64,000 nucleotides of DNA from an uncultured Alphaproteobacteria bacterium (GTDB lineage: Bacteria; Pseudomonadota; Alphaproteobacteria; RF32; CAG-239): positions 1-64,000 of the forward strand of contig CAKQRQ010000011.1 in the NCBI GenBank assembly GCA_934271465.1, given 5' to 3'. Below, one piece after another: positions 51,954 to 60,431 of this stretch (the first letter of the stretch is position 1; each line of letters starts with the position of its first letter). The position numbers were made by a program, and so were the translations under genes. The notes below the pieces were generated by a model. It did not search any database. It was not told the DNA's origin and was given only the letters and a program-made list of their open reading frames with translations.

Positions 51954-52163
51954 ATGGTAAATAACGAACAAGCAATCAAAGAAGCTGCTTATTACATCTG
52001 GCAAAACGCCGGCTGCCCGTCCGGTCAGGATGAATATTTCTGGTCGATGGCTGTTGAGCAGATTTCTAAGAAATGCAATAAGACTTCTTGCTGCAAAAAG
52101 GCTTCTTCAAGCACTAAAAAGTCTTCTTCTGCCAAGAAAACTTCTTCTAAAAAATCTAAGTAA
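51954..52163 (+). CDS. DUF2934 protein with Lys/Ser-rich tail
   Basis: 69 residues from ATG 51954 (TTGGAGTTAGTGATT upstream). The first ~40 residues carry the DUF2934 pattern: EQAIKEAAYYIWQNAGCPSG then QDEYFWSMAVEQI. The tail (about 43-69) is almost only Lys, Ser, Thr and Ala (KKASSSTKKSSSAKK), with CNKTSCCKK before it. Such tails resemble histone-H1-like DNA-binding ends, and DUF2934 is often found with them, but no biochemical role is established. It has its own promoter and terminator and is monocistronic. Confidence 0.8.
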   Translation: MVNNEQAIKEAAYYIWQNAGCPSGQDEYFWSMAVEQISKKCNKTSCCKKASSSTKKSSSAKKTSSKKSK

Positions 52164-52181
52164 TTTAGGTCGTCAGAAGAT

Positions 52182-52217
52182 AAAAAAATCTCCGCAAATT
52201 AGCGGAGATTTTTTTTG
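52182..52217 (+). terminator. Intrinsic terminator after the DUF2934 gene
   Basis: AAATCTCCGC-aaatta-GCGGAGATTT with flanking A and T runs; it can also serve the convergent gene at 52229. Confidence 0.85.
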
Positions 52218-52228
52218 CTATAAATTAC

Positions 52229-53365
52229 CTATTTTCTGCGGGCGAGGATGAGGCGGCCTAAGACATTTTTATCGCCCTCTTTGCGCAGAGTTTTCTGCTC
52301 GTTTGACACAATGTCGAATCCGTTTTTCAAGAGCAACTTTTCAACATATTTCGGTGCATGAACAAAGCGCGACGACGGCATCAAAATATAATCTTTTTCA
52401 GAGGCTGTATTTTCGGAAATCGTGAAGGCAAAAAGCCCGTTTTTTTTCAAAGAATCCGACACTTTTTCCATCAGGGAATCGAGCTTTCCGAAATAGGTCA
52501 AAACATCGGCCGCAACAATGGTTTCGAACTTTTCAGATGATGTTTCCAGATAATGAATTATCTCATCTTTTTTCAAACCTTCATACACGTTTTTTGCGGC
52601 AGCTTCCGAGAGCATTTTTGATGACATATCCACACCGAAAATTCGGCAGTTTTTTATCTTTTTTTTCAAAGCAATGCCAAACAATCCGCTCCCGCAGCCA
52701 AGGTCTAAAACAAGCGGATTTTTGATGTTATTTTTCTTCCAAAAACGGGCTGTTTTTTCGGCAATCATCTCGGGGGATTTATACCCTAATTCTTTGAGGA
52801 CGGCTTCAAAATCCGGCGCAAAAACATCAAATAATTTTTCGACATATTCGGGATTTGCTTTTTCAAAATTTTCGGGCGTTTCGAACGCCGCAACAGCTTG
52901 TTTGACAATGCCGGAATCCGGATACATTTCAGCCCATTTTCGCAAAATCGACTCAATAAAATCACGGCCTTTTTCTTCACTCGTTTCATAAAGCGCATAG
53001 GCCAAATTAAGATGGTGATCAGGGGCGCCGCCGCTTTTGACAACAGCCTCAAACGCCTTTTGAATTGCCCTTTCAAAATCGCCTGTTTTTTGGCACGCCT
53101 GAGACAAATAATTATCCCACCACGGATTGGCGGAATCCTGTTCAGCGGCGGCCTCAAAAAAGGGTATCGAGGCTGCAAAATTCTCTTCTTCAAACAGGCA
53201 GACGGCCAAATTGGCGCACGCCGCAAAATGGGTCGGATTTTCTTTGAGAATCCGCCGATATATTTTTGCCGCCGACTTGAATTTTTGCTTTTTAAAAAGA
53301 GCGTTCGCTCTGTTCAACTCTTCTGAAACAGAGGACTTTTTCGGTCTCAAAAAATCTTTTAGCAT
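52229..53365 (-). CDS. TPR-repeat methyltransferase
   Basis: 378 residues: three to four TPR units at about 14-150 (ANALFKKQKFKSAAKIYRRI, AVCLFEEENFAASIPFFEAA, LSQACQKTGDFERAIQKAFE), then a class I methyltransferase. Motif I is LVLDLGCGSGLFGIALKKK (about 218-236), with the acidic IFGVDMSSKMLSEA after it and FETIVAADVLTYFG as motif IV. The order TPR plus SAM domain is common in alphaproteobacteria, and the substrate of these proteins is generally unknown. GAGGGGCG precedes the ATG. It is divergent from the MATE gene at 53423. Confidence 0.87.
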   Translation of the reverse strand: MLKDFLRPKKSSVSEELNRANALFKKQKFKSAAKIYRRILKENPTHFAACANLAVCLFEEENFAASIPFFEAAAEQDSANPWWDNYLSQACQKTGDFERAIQKAFEAVVKSGGAPDHHLNLAYALYETSEEKGRDFIESILRKWAEMYPDSGIVKQAVAAFETPENFEKANPEYVEKLFDVFAPDFEAVLKELGYKSPEMIAEKTARFWKKNNIKNPLVLDLGCGSGLFGIALKKKIKNCRIFGVDMSSKMLSEAAAKNVYEGLKKDEIIHYLETSSEKFETIVAADVLTYFGKLDSLMEKVSDSLKKNGLFAFTISENTASEKDYILMPSSRFVHAPKYVEKLLLKNGFDIVSNEQKTLRKEGDKNVLGRLILARRK

Positions 53366-53422
53366 CGCCCCTCTTTGACAATAAAAACAAAGTATTATAT
53401 TATGCGTTATAAGGTTAAAAAA

Positions 53423-54751
53423 ATGATAACTTATCCTACCAAATATATTCTCAAAATTTCGGTTCCGCTGATTTTGGGGATGTTGATTCAGGTGCTGGTC
53501 GGGGTTACCGACACGGCTTTTTTAGGGCGCGTGGGAGAGGTTGAACTTGGGGCATCAGCCATTGCGGGAATTGTGTATCTGCTGGCTTTTATGGTATCGC
53601 AAAGTTTTGCCTCCGGCGCGCAGATTATTATGGCGCGGCGTAACGGTGAACAGCATTATTCCAAAATCGCCCGCGTGTTGTATCAGACATTGACTTTTAT
53701 TGTTTTATTTTCTGCGCTCAATATTGTGTTGTTTTATCTTTTTGCACCCGCGAGGTTTGAAGCCGCCCTCGCCTCGCAAGCTGTTGCGGAGGCCTCTGCG
53801 GTCTATTTGTCCGCGCGGTGCTGGGGTTTGTTTATGGCCGGCGCGACAGCTGTTTTCAGAGCGTTTTTTGTGGCTGTGACCAACACGACGCAGCTTTTTT
53901 GGGCGGCGCTGATTTTACTTGTTTCAAATTTTATTCTGGATTATTGGCTTATTTTCGGCGGGCTCGGCGTTCCGGCTATGGGAATTAAAGGTGCGGCAGT
54001 TGCCTCGGTGATTGCGGAGAGCGTTTCAGCCGGATATCTGATTTTATACATGCTCAAAAAAGTTGATTTGATTAAATACGGATTTCAAAAATTTTTGCTG
54101 TGGAATCAGGCCTTATTTCTTGATATTTTCAGATTGTCGATTTGGATTGTGATTCAAAATATATTGAGCTGGGGCGTGTGGCTTTACTTTTTTATTGAGA
54201 TTGAAAAACTCGGCGAAAACGCTTTGGCTGTGTCAAATATTTTGCGCTCTGTTTCGTCTCTGCCGTTTATTTTTGCAAACGCTATGTCTTTGGCGGCGTC
54301 TTCGCTGGTCAGCAATCTTATCGGCTGCGGCAAAGATGATGAGGTTATGCCCACCGCCGCGCGGCTTTTAAAAATCGGAAGTGTTTTTTATTACGGCTGC
54401 CTTGGGGTGATGGCTGTTTTTCCGACCGCTTTTTTGAGGATTTACACGGATAATCCCGTTGTTATTACTGAGGCTCTGGCGCCGTTTGGGACAATGATTT
54501 TGACTTATCTGTCCGCCCTGCCGGCTATGATTTATTTTTATTGTATTTTGGGCACCGGAAAAACGCGTGTCGCCCTCGGGATTGAGATTATTTGCTCGCT
54601 GGTTTATATCATTACCGTGCGGCTGATTGTGGGCGTGTATGAGATGTCTTTGGCCTGGTGCTGGACAAGCGAAATGTCTTATTATTTACTGCTGCTTGCC
54701 GTCTCTTACAGCTATATGAAACGCAATAAATGGTGCTGCGAACTTGTCTGA
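53423..54751 (+). CDS. MATE-family multidrug/metabolite exporter
   Basis: 442 residues from ATG 53423 (MITYPTKYILKISVPLILGM), with AAGG upstream; earlier in-frame starts lack support. Twelve spans are arranged as two similar halves (VGVTDTAFLGRVGEVELGAS in the first, ENALAVSNILRSVSSLPFIF in the second). Both are typical of NorM/DinF-type antiporters, which use Na+ or H+ to export cationic or other compounds. The length is standard. It is complete, unlike the remnant at 19480. It ends 10 bp before a terminator shared with the convergent gene at 54799. Substrate not deducible. Confidence 0.92.
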   Translation: MITYPTKYILKISVPLILGMLIQVLVGVTDTAFLGRVGEVELGASAIAGIVYLLAFMVSQSFASGAQIIMARRNGEQHYSKIARVLYQTLTFIVLFSALNIVLFYLFAPARFEAALASQAVAEASAVYLSARCWGLFMAGATAVFRAFFVAVTNTTQLFWAALILLVSNFILDYWLIFGGLGVPAMGIKGAAVASVIAESVSAGYLILYMLKKVDLIKYGFQKFLLWNQALFLDIFRLSIWIVIQNILSWGVWLYFFIEIEKLGENALAVSNILRSVSSLPFIFANAMSLAASSLVSNLIGCGKDDEVMPTAARLLKIGSVFYYGCLGVMAVFPTAFLRIYTDNPVVITEALAPFGTMILTYLSALPAMIYFYCILGTGKTRVALGIEIICSLVYIITVRLIVGVYEMSLAWCWTSEMSYYLLLLAVSYSYMKRNKWCCELV

Positions 54752-54760
54752 GGCGCAAAA

Positions 54761-54796
54761 AAAATGAAACGCAGTCCGAAAAGACCGCGCTTCACT
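54761..54796. terminator. Bidirectional terminator
   Basis: A stem GAAACGCAGTC/GACCGCGCTTC (two G-U wobbles on the minus strand) around aagaaaag-type loop bases, with A8/T8 on one side, between convergent genes. Confidence 0.6.
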
Positions 54797-54798
54797 TT

Positions 54799-55170
54799 CT
54801 AGAAATACATCACATTTTCTCGGTTAATGCGCCAGTCTTCAGCCAAAGAGGCCTCTATGACTTTTGTCATCTCACCGGAAGGTGTTGTAAAGATTTCGTT
54901 TCCCAGTTCCGCCATACGACAGAGCTTGGCCAGATAGGTCTTCCCTTCGACAGAAACATCAACCTCGCCACTGTCCACGCGCTTTTTGAACGCTTTGATT
55001 GTCGGTAGGATTTTGGAACGGCGATCGGTATTGACCACAACAATCTCCATATCCCCGTAAATTCCCGTCAACTTGAGCTTGCGTTCTATAGTCGCGGCGT
55101 TGTTTTCGTCTTTGTGCGCTATGATAAACCAACTGGTTGTATCCATGCGCTGAAAGGTAAATGTTTTCAT
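54799..55170 (-). CDS. Small soluble protein, unknown
   Basis: A 123-residue protein (MKTFTFQRMDTTSWFIIAHK). The first half is beta-rich (GIYGDMEIVVVNTDRRSKIL); the second has two helices (PTIKAFKKRVDSGEVDVSVE, KTYLAKLCRMAELGNEIFTT). No signal peptide, span or recognised domain is present, and the ribosome site is not strong. The clean convergent arrangement with its own terminator and the codon use shared with its neighbours support a real gene. Confidence 0.6.
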   Translation of the reverse strand: MKTFTFQRMDTTSWFIIAHKDENNAATIERKLKLTGIYGDMEIVVVNTDRRSKILPTIKAFKKRVDSGEVDVSVEGKTYLAKLCRMAELGNEIFTTPSGEMTKVIEASLAEDWRINRENVMYF

Positions 55171-55240
55171 ATTTTTAAAAATTAATAATTTTTCGATATA
55201 TTTTGTCTATAACATAAAAACACATTTTTAGCAAGTCTTT

Positions 55241-55879
55241 TTATACCTCTCGCTCCTCAAAAAACGATTTATCGACGCCGCAAAGCGGACAAACCCAATC
55301 ATCGGGCAGTTTTTCGAAAGGAATTTCGCCGTCATAAACATAATTGCACACCGTGCAGACCCATTTTTTCATTTTCTTCTCCTTTTGTTGTTGAAACGCT
55401 TTAATCACATCATCTTTGAATCCGCCCCGATAATCGGCATAGAGAATCGGCGCGCCGGACGCTCGATTTTCGGCATTGAGAATCTCGGCAATAAAAATTG
55501 TGTTGCTCTTCAAAGGATAGTGATGAATAACCCGCGCCGACACATAAGCCAACGCCCGCGGCCAAACAGGCAGCCCGTCAAAAAGTTCTGTTGAGACGCC
55601 TTGCCATTTATCAATCGTTCGACCGGACTGAAAGCCGAAATTTGCAATTATCTCGGGCGGCACATCCTTAGGCAAGACAGACAAAGACAGGCGCCCTGTC
55701 TGGAGCAGGCATTCTTTTGTATAGCTTATGTTTGTGCAGGATATAGCCAACGCGCATGGTTTGTTGGCGGCAATCATCACGGCGTCAACGATACTTCCGA
55801 CATCGCGGCCGGATTTGTCTTTGGCTCCGAGGATATAAAGCCCGAGTGAGATTTTATAGAGCGCCTGCCAATCTATCAT
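55241..55879 (-). CDS. Flavin reductase-rubredoxin fusion (high-molecular-weight rubredoxin type)
   Basis: A 212-residue two-domain redox protein. Residues 1-~155 are a flavin reductase-like FMN domain (YKISLGLYILGAKDKSGRDV, then NKPCALAISCTNISYTKECL). Residues 170-212 are a rubredoxin with Fe ligands Cys175, Cys178, Cys197 and Cys200 (CTVCNYVYDG, WVCPLCGVDKS). Such fusions (Hrb type) pass electrons to flavodiiron-type oxygen or NO reductases, or to other acceptors, in anaerobes. An internal ATG (Met170) with GGAG six bases upstream lies exactly at the rubredoxin start, so free rubredoxin might also be made. The electron acceptor gene is not nearby. Confidence 0.88.
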   Translation of the reverse strand: MIDWQALYKISLGLYILGAKDKSGRDVGSIVDAVMIAANKPCALAISCTNISYTKECLLQTGRLSLSVLPKDVPPEIIANFGFQSGRTIDKWQGVSTELFDGLPVWPRALAYVSARVIHHYPLKSNTIFIAEILNAENRASGAPILYADYRGGFKDDVIKAFQQQKEKKMKKWVCTVCNYVYDGEIPFEKLPDDWVCPLCGVDKSFFEEREV

Positions 55880-55964
55880 ATCTTTTTCCTTTTTTAGATA
55901 AAAGATATATAATCATGCCTTTGGACAAGACAAGTGGCGCAGCAAGGATAAAAGCGGGCGGCGG

Positions 55965-56162
55965 TTAATAATGCGGCGGGGGTGTTTCTTCCGACAGGGG
56001 TTTGACGGCGTCTTTATCCAGCATATCCACCAGATAGCGGTTAAGACGGAGGAGCTGTTCTATCTTTTCGCCCTGCTCAAAAACAACCTTATTCAGCTCA
56101 TCGAGCGTTTTTTCCTGATTGGCCAGAGCCATTTCGATATCGATTAATCTTTGTTCGTCCAT
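55965..56162 (-). CDS. slyX: SlyX-family protein
   Basis: A 65-residue coiled-coil protein: ALANQEKTLDELNKVVFEQG then EKIEQLLRLNRYLVDMLD, ending in the family's conserved ...PPPHY. The length and the C-terminal PHY motif fit SlyX closely. The function is unknown, despite its position near slyD in E. coli. It is upstream of tRNA-Pro on the opposite strand and has no operon partner here. Confidence 0.9.
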   Translation of the reverse strand: MDEQRLIDIEMALANQEKTLDELNKVVFEQGEKIEQLLRLNRYLVDMLDKDAVKPLSEETPPPHY

Positions 56163-56343
56163 TTTGTGCCTCTTTGTTATGCGGTCTAAGATAGCACGAA
56201 TAAGTTATTTGGCAACAGGAATCAGCGGCAAAGTTTTGTTTTGCGCCGATTTGGCCGGAACGACGGAAAAAAGTTTCTTTTTTTTGAAAATTTTGCTTGA
56301 GTTCTCAAAAAAATATGTTACAACTATCAACCGTTGAGACCGT

Positions 56344-56420
56344 CGGATTGTAGTTCAGCCTGGTAGAACGCTTCGTTCGGGACGAAGAGGTCGCTGGTTC
56401 GAGTCCAGTCAATCCGACCA
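56344..56420 (+). tRNA. tRNA-Pro (anticodon CGG)
   Basis: A complete cloverleaf of 77 bases including encoded CCA. The acceptor is CGGATTG/CAATCCG, the anticodon stem CTTCG/CGAAG with loop TTCGGGA (anticodon CGG, Pro codon CCG), and the T arm CTGGTTCGAGTCCAG. A terminator (56429-56451) follows. The restriction-modification genes start 230 bp downstream, a typical insertion place. Confidence 0.97.
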
Positions 56421-56428
56421 CACAAATA

Positions 56429-56451
56429 CCGCTCCTTGTGAGCGGTTTTTT
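56429..56451 (+). terminator. Intrinsic terminator after tRNA-Pro
   Basis: CCGCTC-cttgt-GAGCGG followed by TTTTTTG. From here to 56649 I see only a weak 34-codon ORF (56461-56565, MVRFLKQLEAGS... ending in a Lys-rich tail) that may be a remnant. Confidence 0.85.
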
Positions 56452-56649
56452 GTGGTCAGAATGGTTAGGTTCTTGAAGCAGCTGGAAGCTGGTTCGACTA
56501 CAAGCGAAAGCGATACGGAAGAGAAGAAAAAGAGTAAGAATTCGAAGAGATTAACCAGAAAGTAACCCCAAATAGCTAAAATTTTTTCAAAGGTCTTGCA
56601 AAATTGTTAAATTTTGTGTTTAATCATGAAGTGAATGAAAGGATCCCTC

Positions 56650-58512
56650 ATGTCTGAAAGAGAAACAGAAAATTTAGTGTTAACAGAGATGAACATGTCT
56701 CTGGGAGAAAATGATTTTGGTTTTGTGTTTGATCAAGGTGATACTTTATCCATAACAAAAATAACCAATTTATTGAAAAAGGCAGGAGGAAAACCCAAGG
56801 TATGTTCGTTGGCTGATTTTGATAAAGGTGGCCCTGGTAAAGCACAGCCCGAATATATTGTTACTTTCAAAAAGGATTTAAATTTACTTATTGTTATTGA
56901 ATGTAAAAAAAGCACAAAATATCATGCTTCTGAAACTCTAGATATGCCTAAAGGATACGCTGTTGATGGTGCTCTTTATTATGCAAAGTTTTTAAAAGAG
57001 GAATTTAATGTAATAGCCTTAGGCGTTAGCGGGACAAAAAAAGAAAATATGAAGGTCTCAACACTCTACTGGCCTAAAGGAATGGATAAATACATGGAAT
57101 TTCCCAGAGGAAAGGATGTCCTTTACAGCCCAGAAAATTACATTAACTTAATTCAAGGTAAAAAGGTAGAAAAAGCAATTTCTATCGAAGATATTCAAAA
57201 GCTGGCACTCACAATGCATAATAATCTAAGAGCATTGAAGATGACAGAACGAGCAAAACCGGTGTTTATTGCGGGTATTTTGATTGCTCTTAAAAATAAG
57301 ACCTTTATTAATGATTATAGAAATTTAACTTCTTTCGATGCTCTGTTGAACATGTTACAACAGGCCATCAATGATGAGTTAGTTAACAGCGATATACGGT
57401 CTGAAAAAATTTCTGACATCAAGACACATTTCAAGATGATTGGAAAGAATAGTAAGTTAAAAGAAATTCCACTGTCTCATGATAATTCGTTGCTTTGGTA
57501 TGTTGAACAATTAGAAACGAAAATAAAACCAATGATGGATTACTCGTCTGAAGCTGTTGATGCTTTGGGGATTTTTTATCATGAATTTGTTAAATACAGT
57601 GGCGGTGATGGTAGTGGTTTAGGAATTGTTTTGACCCCTCAGCATTTAACAGAATTTATGGCGGATTTGGCTGAAGTGAATAAATCCAGTAAAGTTGTTG
57701 ATATTTGTTGCGGTTCCGGCGCGTTTTTGGTTACTGCTATGAGTAAAATGTTCAAAGGGGCCACACAACAAGAAATTAATAAAATTAGAACAGAATCCCT
57801 TTTTGGTGTTGAGAGCGATGATGATATTTACACATTAGCTATAGCAAATATGATTGTACGTGGCGATGGTAAATCAAACATTTTCTATGGCGATTGCTTT
57901 AATAAAGACATTATTAAAAATTTGAAAGAAAAAAAGATAAATATCGGATTAATCAATCCGCCATACTCGCAAAAGGATCATTGTGAACTTGAGTTTGTAG
58001 AAAATATGCTGAATATCCTTGAGACGGGAGGAACTGGTGTTGTCGTTGTTCCGATGAGCTGTGCGATTGGTACAAAATTTAAGGATGTGAGAGAACGTTT
58101 GTTTAATAATCATACATTAAAGGCTGTATTTTCTATGCCGGATGATATTTTCTATGCAAATAATGCCAGTACGAACGTATGTGTAATGGTTTGGGAGGCC
58201 CATAAGCCACACAATAGCACTCAAAATACATTCTTCGGATATTACAAAGATGATGGTTTTGTTAAAGCAAAAAAATTGGGCCGAATTGATAAATTTAACA
58301 AATGGGAAAATATTAAAAAAGAGTGGCTTTCATTATATAGGGAGAGAGATGTTAAAGATGGTCTCACTGCAAAGAAGCCTGTAAAATGGAACGATGAATG
58401 GTTGTGTGAAGCTTATATGGAAACAGACTATACAACATTAAAGGAGGCTGATTTTGAAAAAGCTGTTAAAGATTATCTTTCATATTTGGTAAAAAACAGG
58501 AGCACAATATGA
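56650..58512 (+). CDS. Restriction-modification subunit: PD-(D/E)XK nuclease fused to N6-adenine methylase (BcgI-A-like)
   Basis: 620 residues from ATG 56650 (AAAGGATCCCTC upstream). The N-terminal nuclease-like domain has LLIVIE84-C-K86 after PEYIVTFKK, the E-X-K part of a PD-(D/E)XK site. The gamma-class methylase (about 290-600) has motif I VVDICCGSGAFL (Asp351-Gly357) and motif IV INPPYSQ (Asn436-Tyr439). Joining nuclease and methylase in one chain with a separate specificity subunit is the design of type IIB BcgI-like enzymes, whose A subunit has a similar length. A methylase with a non-cleaving N-terminus is a less likely alternative. The stop overlaps the start of the specificity gene by 4 bp. 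Confidence 0.8.
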   Translation: MSERETENLVLTEMNMSLGENDFGFVFDQGDTLSITKITNLLKKAGGKPKVCSLADFDKGGPGKAQPEYIVTFKKDLNLLIVIECKKSTKYHASETLDMPKGYAVDGALYYAKFLKEEFNVIALGVSGTKKENMKVSTLYWPKGMDKYMEFPRGKDVLYSPENYINLIQGKKVEKAISIEDIQKLALTMHNNLRALKMTERAKPVFIAGILIALKNKTFINDYRNLTSFDALLNMLQQAINDELVNSDIRSEKISDIKTHFKMIGKNSKLKEIPLSHDNSLLWYVEQLETKIKPMMDYSSEAVDALGIFYHEFVKYSGGDGSGLGIVLTPQHLTEFMADLAEVNKSSKVVDICCGSGAFLVTAMSKMFKGATQQEINKIRTESLFGVESDDDIYTLAIANMIVRGDGKSNIFYGDCFNKDIIKNLKEKKINIGLINPPYSQKDHCELEFVENMLNILETGGTGVVVVPMSCAIGTKFKDVRERLFNNHTLKAVFSMPDDIFYANNASTNVCVMVWEAHKPHNSTQNTFFGYYKDDGFVKAKKLGRIDKFNKWENIKKEWLSLYRERDVKDGLTAKKPVKWNDEWLCEAYMETDYTTLKEADFEKAVKDYLSYLVKNRSTI

Positions 58513-59429
58513 AAGTAAAAGACTTATTTGATGTTAAATATGGGATAAATTTAGAACTTAATGCCTGCGAGATTACAACAAATGCAGATGGTGTCAATTT
58601 TGTATCCAGAACATCAGAAAATAATGGTGTTGTTGCTCGCGTTAAAATTATTCCTGGTAAGGAGCCTCAGCCTGCGGGTGTAATTACTTGTGCAGCAGGC
58701 GGAAGCGTTCTATCATCTTTTGTTCAAAATGAGTCATTCTACAGTGGCAGAGACTTATATATTCTCACGCCTAAAAAAGCTTTGTCTCTTGAAGAAAAAT
58801 TGTTTTATTGTAAAGCACTAAAAATGAATGCCTATAGATATCAGTATGGAAGACAGGCCAATAAAACATTGAAAGAAATTGAATTACCAAATGTTCCTGA
58901 ATGGTGCAAAAAATATAAGATTGATTATTCTCCCATTCAGACACAAATTCAAGCGAAATCAAATTCTTTAGATACATCAAATTGGAAAGAATTTAAAATT
59001 TCAAATTTGTTTGAATGTAGTACTACACCAACAGTAATTGAAACTCAATCAGGTAATATTCCTTATGTTACAAGAACAAGTACGAACAATGGTGTAGACT
59101 CTTTCATATCTGAGGTCTCAAAAAAAGTAAACAAAAGCAATTGTATCACCATAGGGGCTGAGGGACGTTTTGCTTTTTATCAATCAGAGCCTTTTATTTC
59201 AGGAGTGAAAATATATACTCTTAGGAATGAAAATTTAAATAAATACAATGCACTATTTATTTCTACAGTATTAAATAAAGAGGTATATAGATATTGTTAC
59301 GGTCGAGCCAGAATTTTAGATAAAATAAAAGAAGAACGTATAAAACTTCCTGTAAATTCTCAAGATAATCCCGATTGGCAATTCATGGAAGATTATATTA
59401 AATCTCTACCTTATAGCGATCTGATTTGA
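58509..59429 (+). CDS. Restriction-modification specificity subunit (BcgI-B-like)
   Basis: A 306-residue protein with two target-recognition halves of type I S-subunit kind. Half 1 (about 1-130) reads MKVKDLFDVKYGINLELNAC and later NFVSRTSENNGVVARVKII. Half 2 (about 158-300) reads EFKISNLFECSTTPTVIETQ and VTRTSTNNGVDSFISEVSKK. The two halves share the RTS-NNGV segment and the YRYxYGR helix end, so the protein is an internal duplication recognising a bipartite site. The start overlaps the A gene (ATGA), so the subunits are coupled. It is followed by an intrinsic terminator, which shows a two-gene operon. Confidence 0.82.
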   Translation: MKVKDLFDVKYGINLELNACEITTNADGVNFVSRTSENNGVVARVKIIPGKEPQPAGVITCAAGGSVLSSFVQNESFYSGRDLYILTPKKALSLEEKLFYCKALKMNAYRYQYGRQANKTLKEIELPNVPEWCKKYKIDYSPIQTQIQAKSNSLDTSNWKEFKISNLFECSTTPTVIETQSGNIPYVTRTSTNNGVDSFISEVSKKVNKSNCITIGAEGRFAFYQSEPFISGVKIYTLRNENLNKYNALFISTVLNKEVYRYCYGRARILDKIKEERIKLPVNSQDNPDWQFMEDYIKSLPYSDLI

Positions 59430-59597
59430 TTATATAAAAATCAATATGTTACATTTGAAGTTCGAAATAAAAGAGTGGGTGTTCACAATGGTTGTGAAAC
59501 TGCGACAAAGTGGTATAACCAGTTGAAATGTAATATTTTTTTAATCATCAAAAATGGTATCTTTTTCCTGATTTAGTGCTTGTGTGCACGACCCTCA

Positions 59598-59627
59598 TAA
59601 AAAAACACCTCTTTGGGTGTTTTTTTA
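59598..59627. terminator. Bidirectional terminator
   Basis: AAAACACC-tcttt-GGGTGTTTT with A and T runs between the specificity gene and the convergent gene at 59635. The 170 bases before it hold no gene. Confidence 0.8.
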
Positions 59628-59634
59628 TTTTTAT

Positions 59635-60279
59635 TTAGCGTCCTTGATTGAGTTTGGTGTTGACAATACTCATCGGGTTTGTCTTTTTGCCTTTGAGAGC
59701 TTGCAAAAAGCGCTGTTTGGCCAGATAAAGTTTGGTGTCCTCGCGGCCTTTGCGCGTGTAGTGATGATATTCGATGATTTTGCCTTTGTCCATTACACAG
59801 CGATGTTCAATGGCCGATGAGTTTTCATATCCGACGGCAAATTCTCCTTTATAAGGATTGCCGTTGATATCCCATTCCTGATAGCGGGCGGGTGTTGCCG
59901 AGATTTTCTTTTGGCCGTCAGGGTAAAATTCTTTGATATATTCTTCGGTGCCGCGGCACGACTCATAGACAAGACGGTCTTTAGACTCACCGCCCTCTGC
60001 GGCTTTGTATAATTCAAGATAATTCAGGATAATATCTGATGAGCCGCCGCTATAAGACGCGCTTTTGGTCTCTCGTTTGATATCCGGTGCAGACAACGGA
60101 TCATCAATAGATTTTTGCAAACGGAGCCTGTCATCCCGCTGAGCCGCCTCTGCCCAAAAACGGCTTTTTTGATTTTCTTCTGCGAAATCCGCACAGGCGG
60201 CGCCTCTTCTGTTTTTGCTGTTCAAAATGTTTGCCAAAGACGATGTTGTCGCGGCGGTGATAAGCGGTGCATAGTGCAT
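59635..60279 (-). CDS. Soluble protein of unknown function
   Basis: 214 residues from ATG 60279, chosen by AAGGAAGGAGCAACAAA directly upstream; longer reading has no ribosome site. It opens MHYAPLITAATTSSLANILN, then a charged helical middle (AEENQKSRFWAEAAQRDDRL). The C-terminal half is beta-rich and repetitive in turns: EEYIKEFYPDGQKKISATPA, YQEWDINGNPYKGEFAVGYE, CVMDKGKIIEYHHYTRKGRE. These look like MORN-type or toxin_15-like 'xGxxxxyYxxG' strand units. No signal peptide. Function unknown; it resembles the other orphan genes of this genome in style. Confidence 0.6.
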   Translation of the reverse strand: MHYAPLITAATTSSLANILNSKNRRGAACADFAEENQKSRFWAEAAQRDDRLRLQKSIDDPLSAPDIKRETKSASYSGGSSDIILNYLELYKAAEGGESKDRLVYESCRGTEEYIKEFYPDGQKKISATPARYQEWDINGNPYKGEFAVGYENSSAIEHRCVMDKGKIIEYHHYTRKGREDTKLYLAKQRFLQALKGKKTNPMSIVNTKLNQGR

Positions 60280-60431
60280 TTTGTTGCTCCTTCCTTGAAA
60301 TAATGCGCTGATTATAGCACAAAATTTACCCTGACACAAGAGGTCTTTATTCCGGCGGATAAAACCGGCAGGCGCAACTGCAGGAATCTTTAACTGTGGC
60401 AAGGTAAAGGTGACGTTGTTATTATTTCTGT

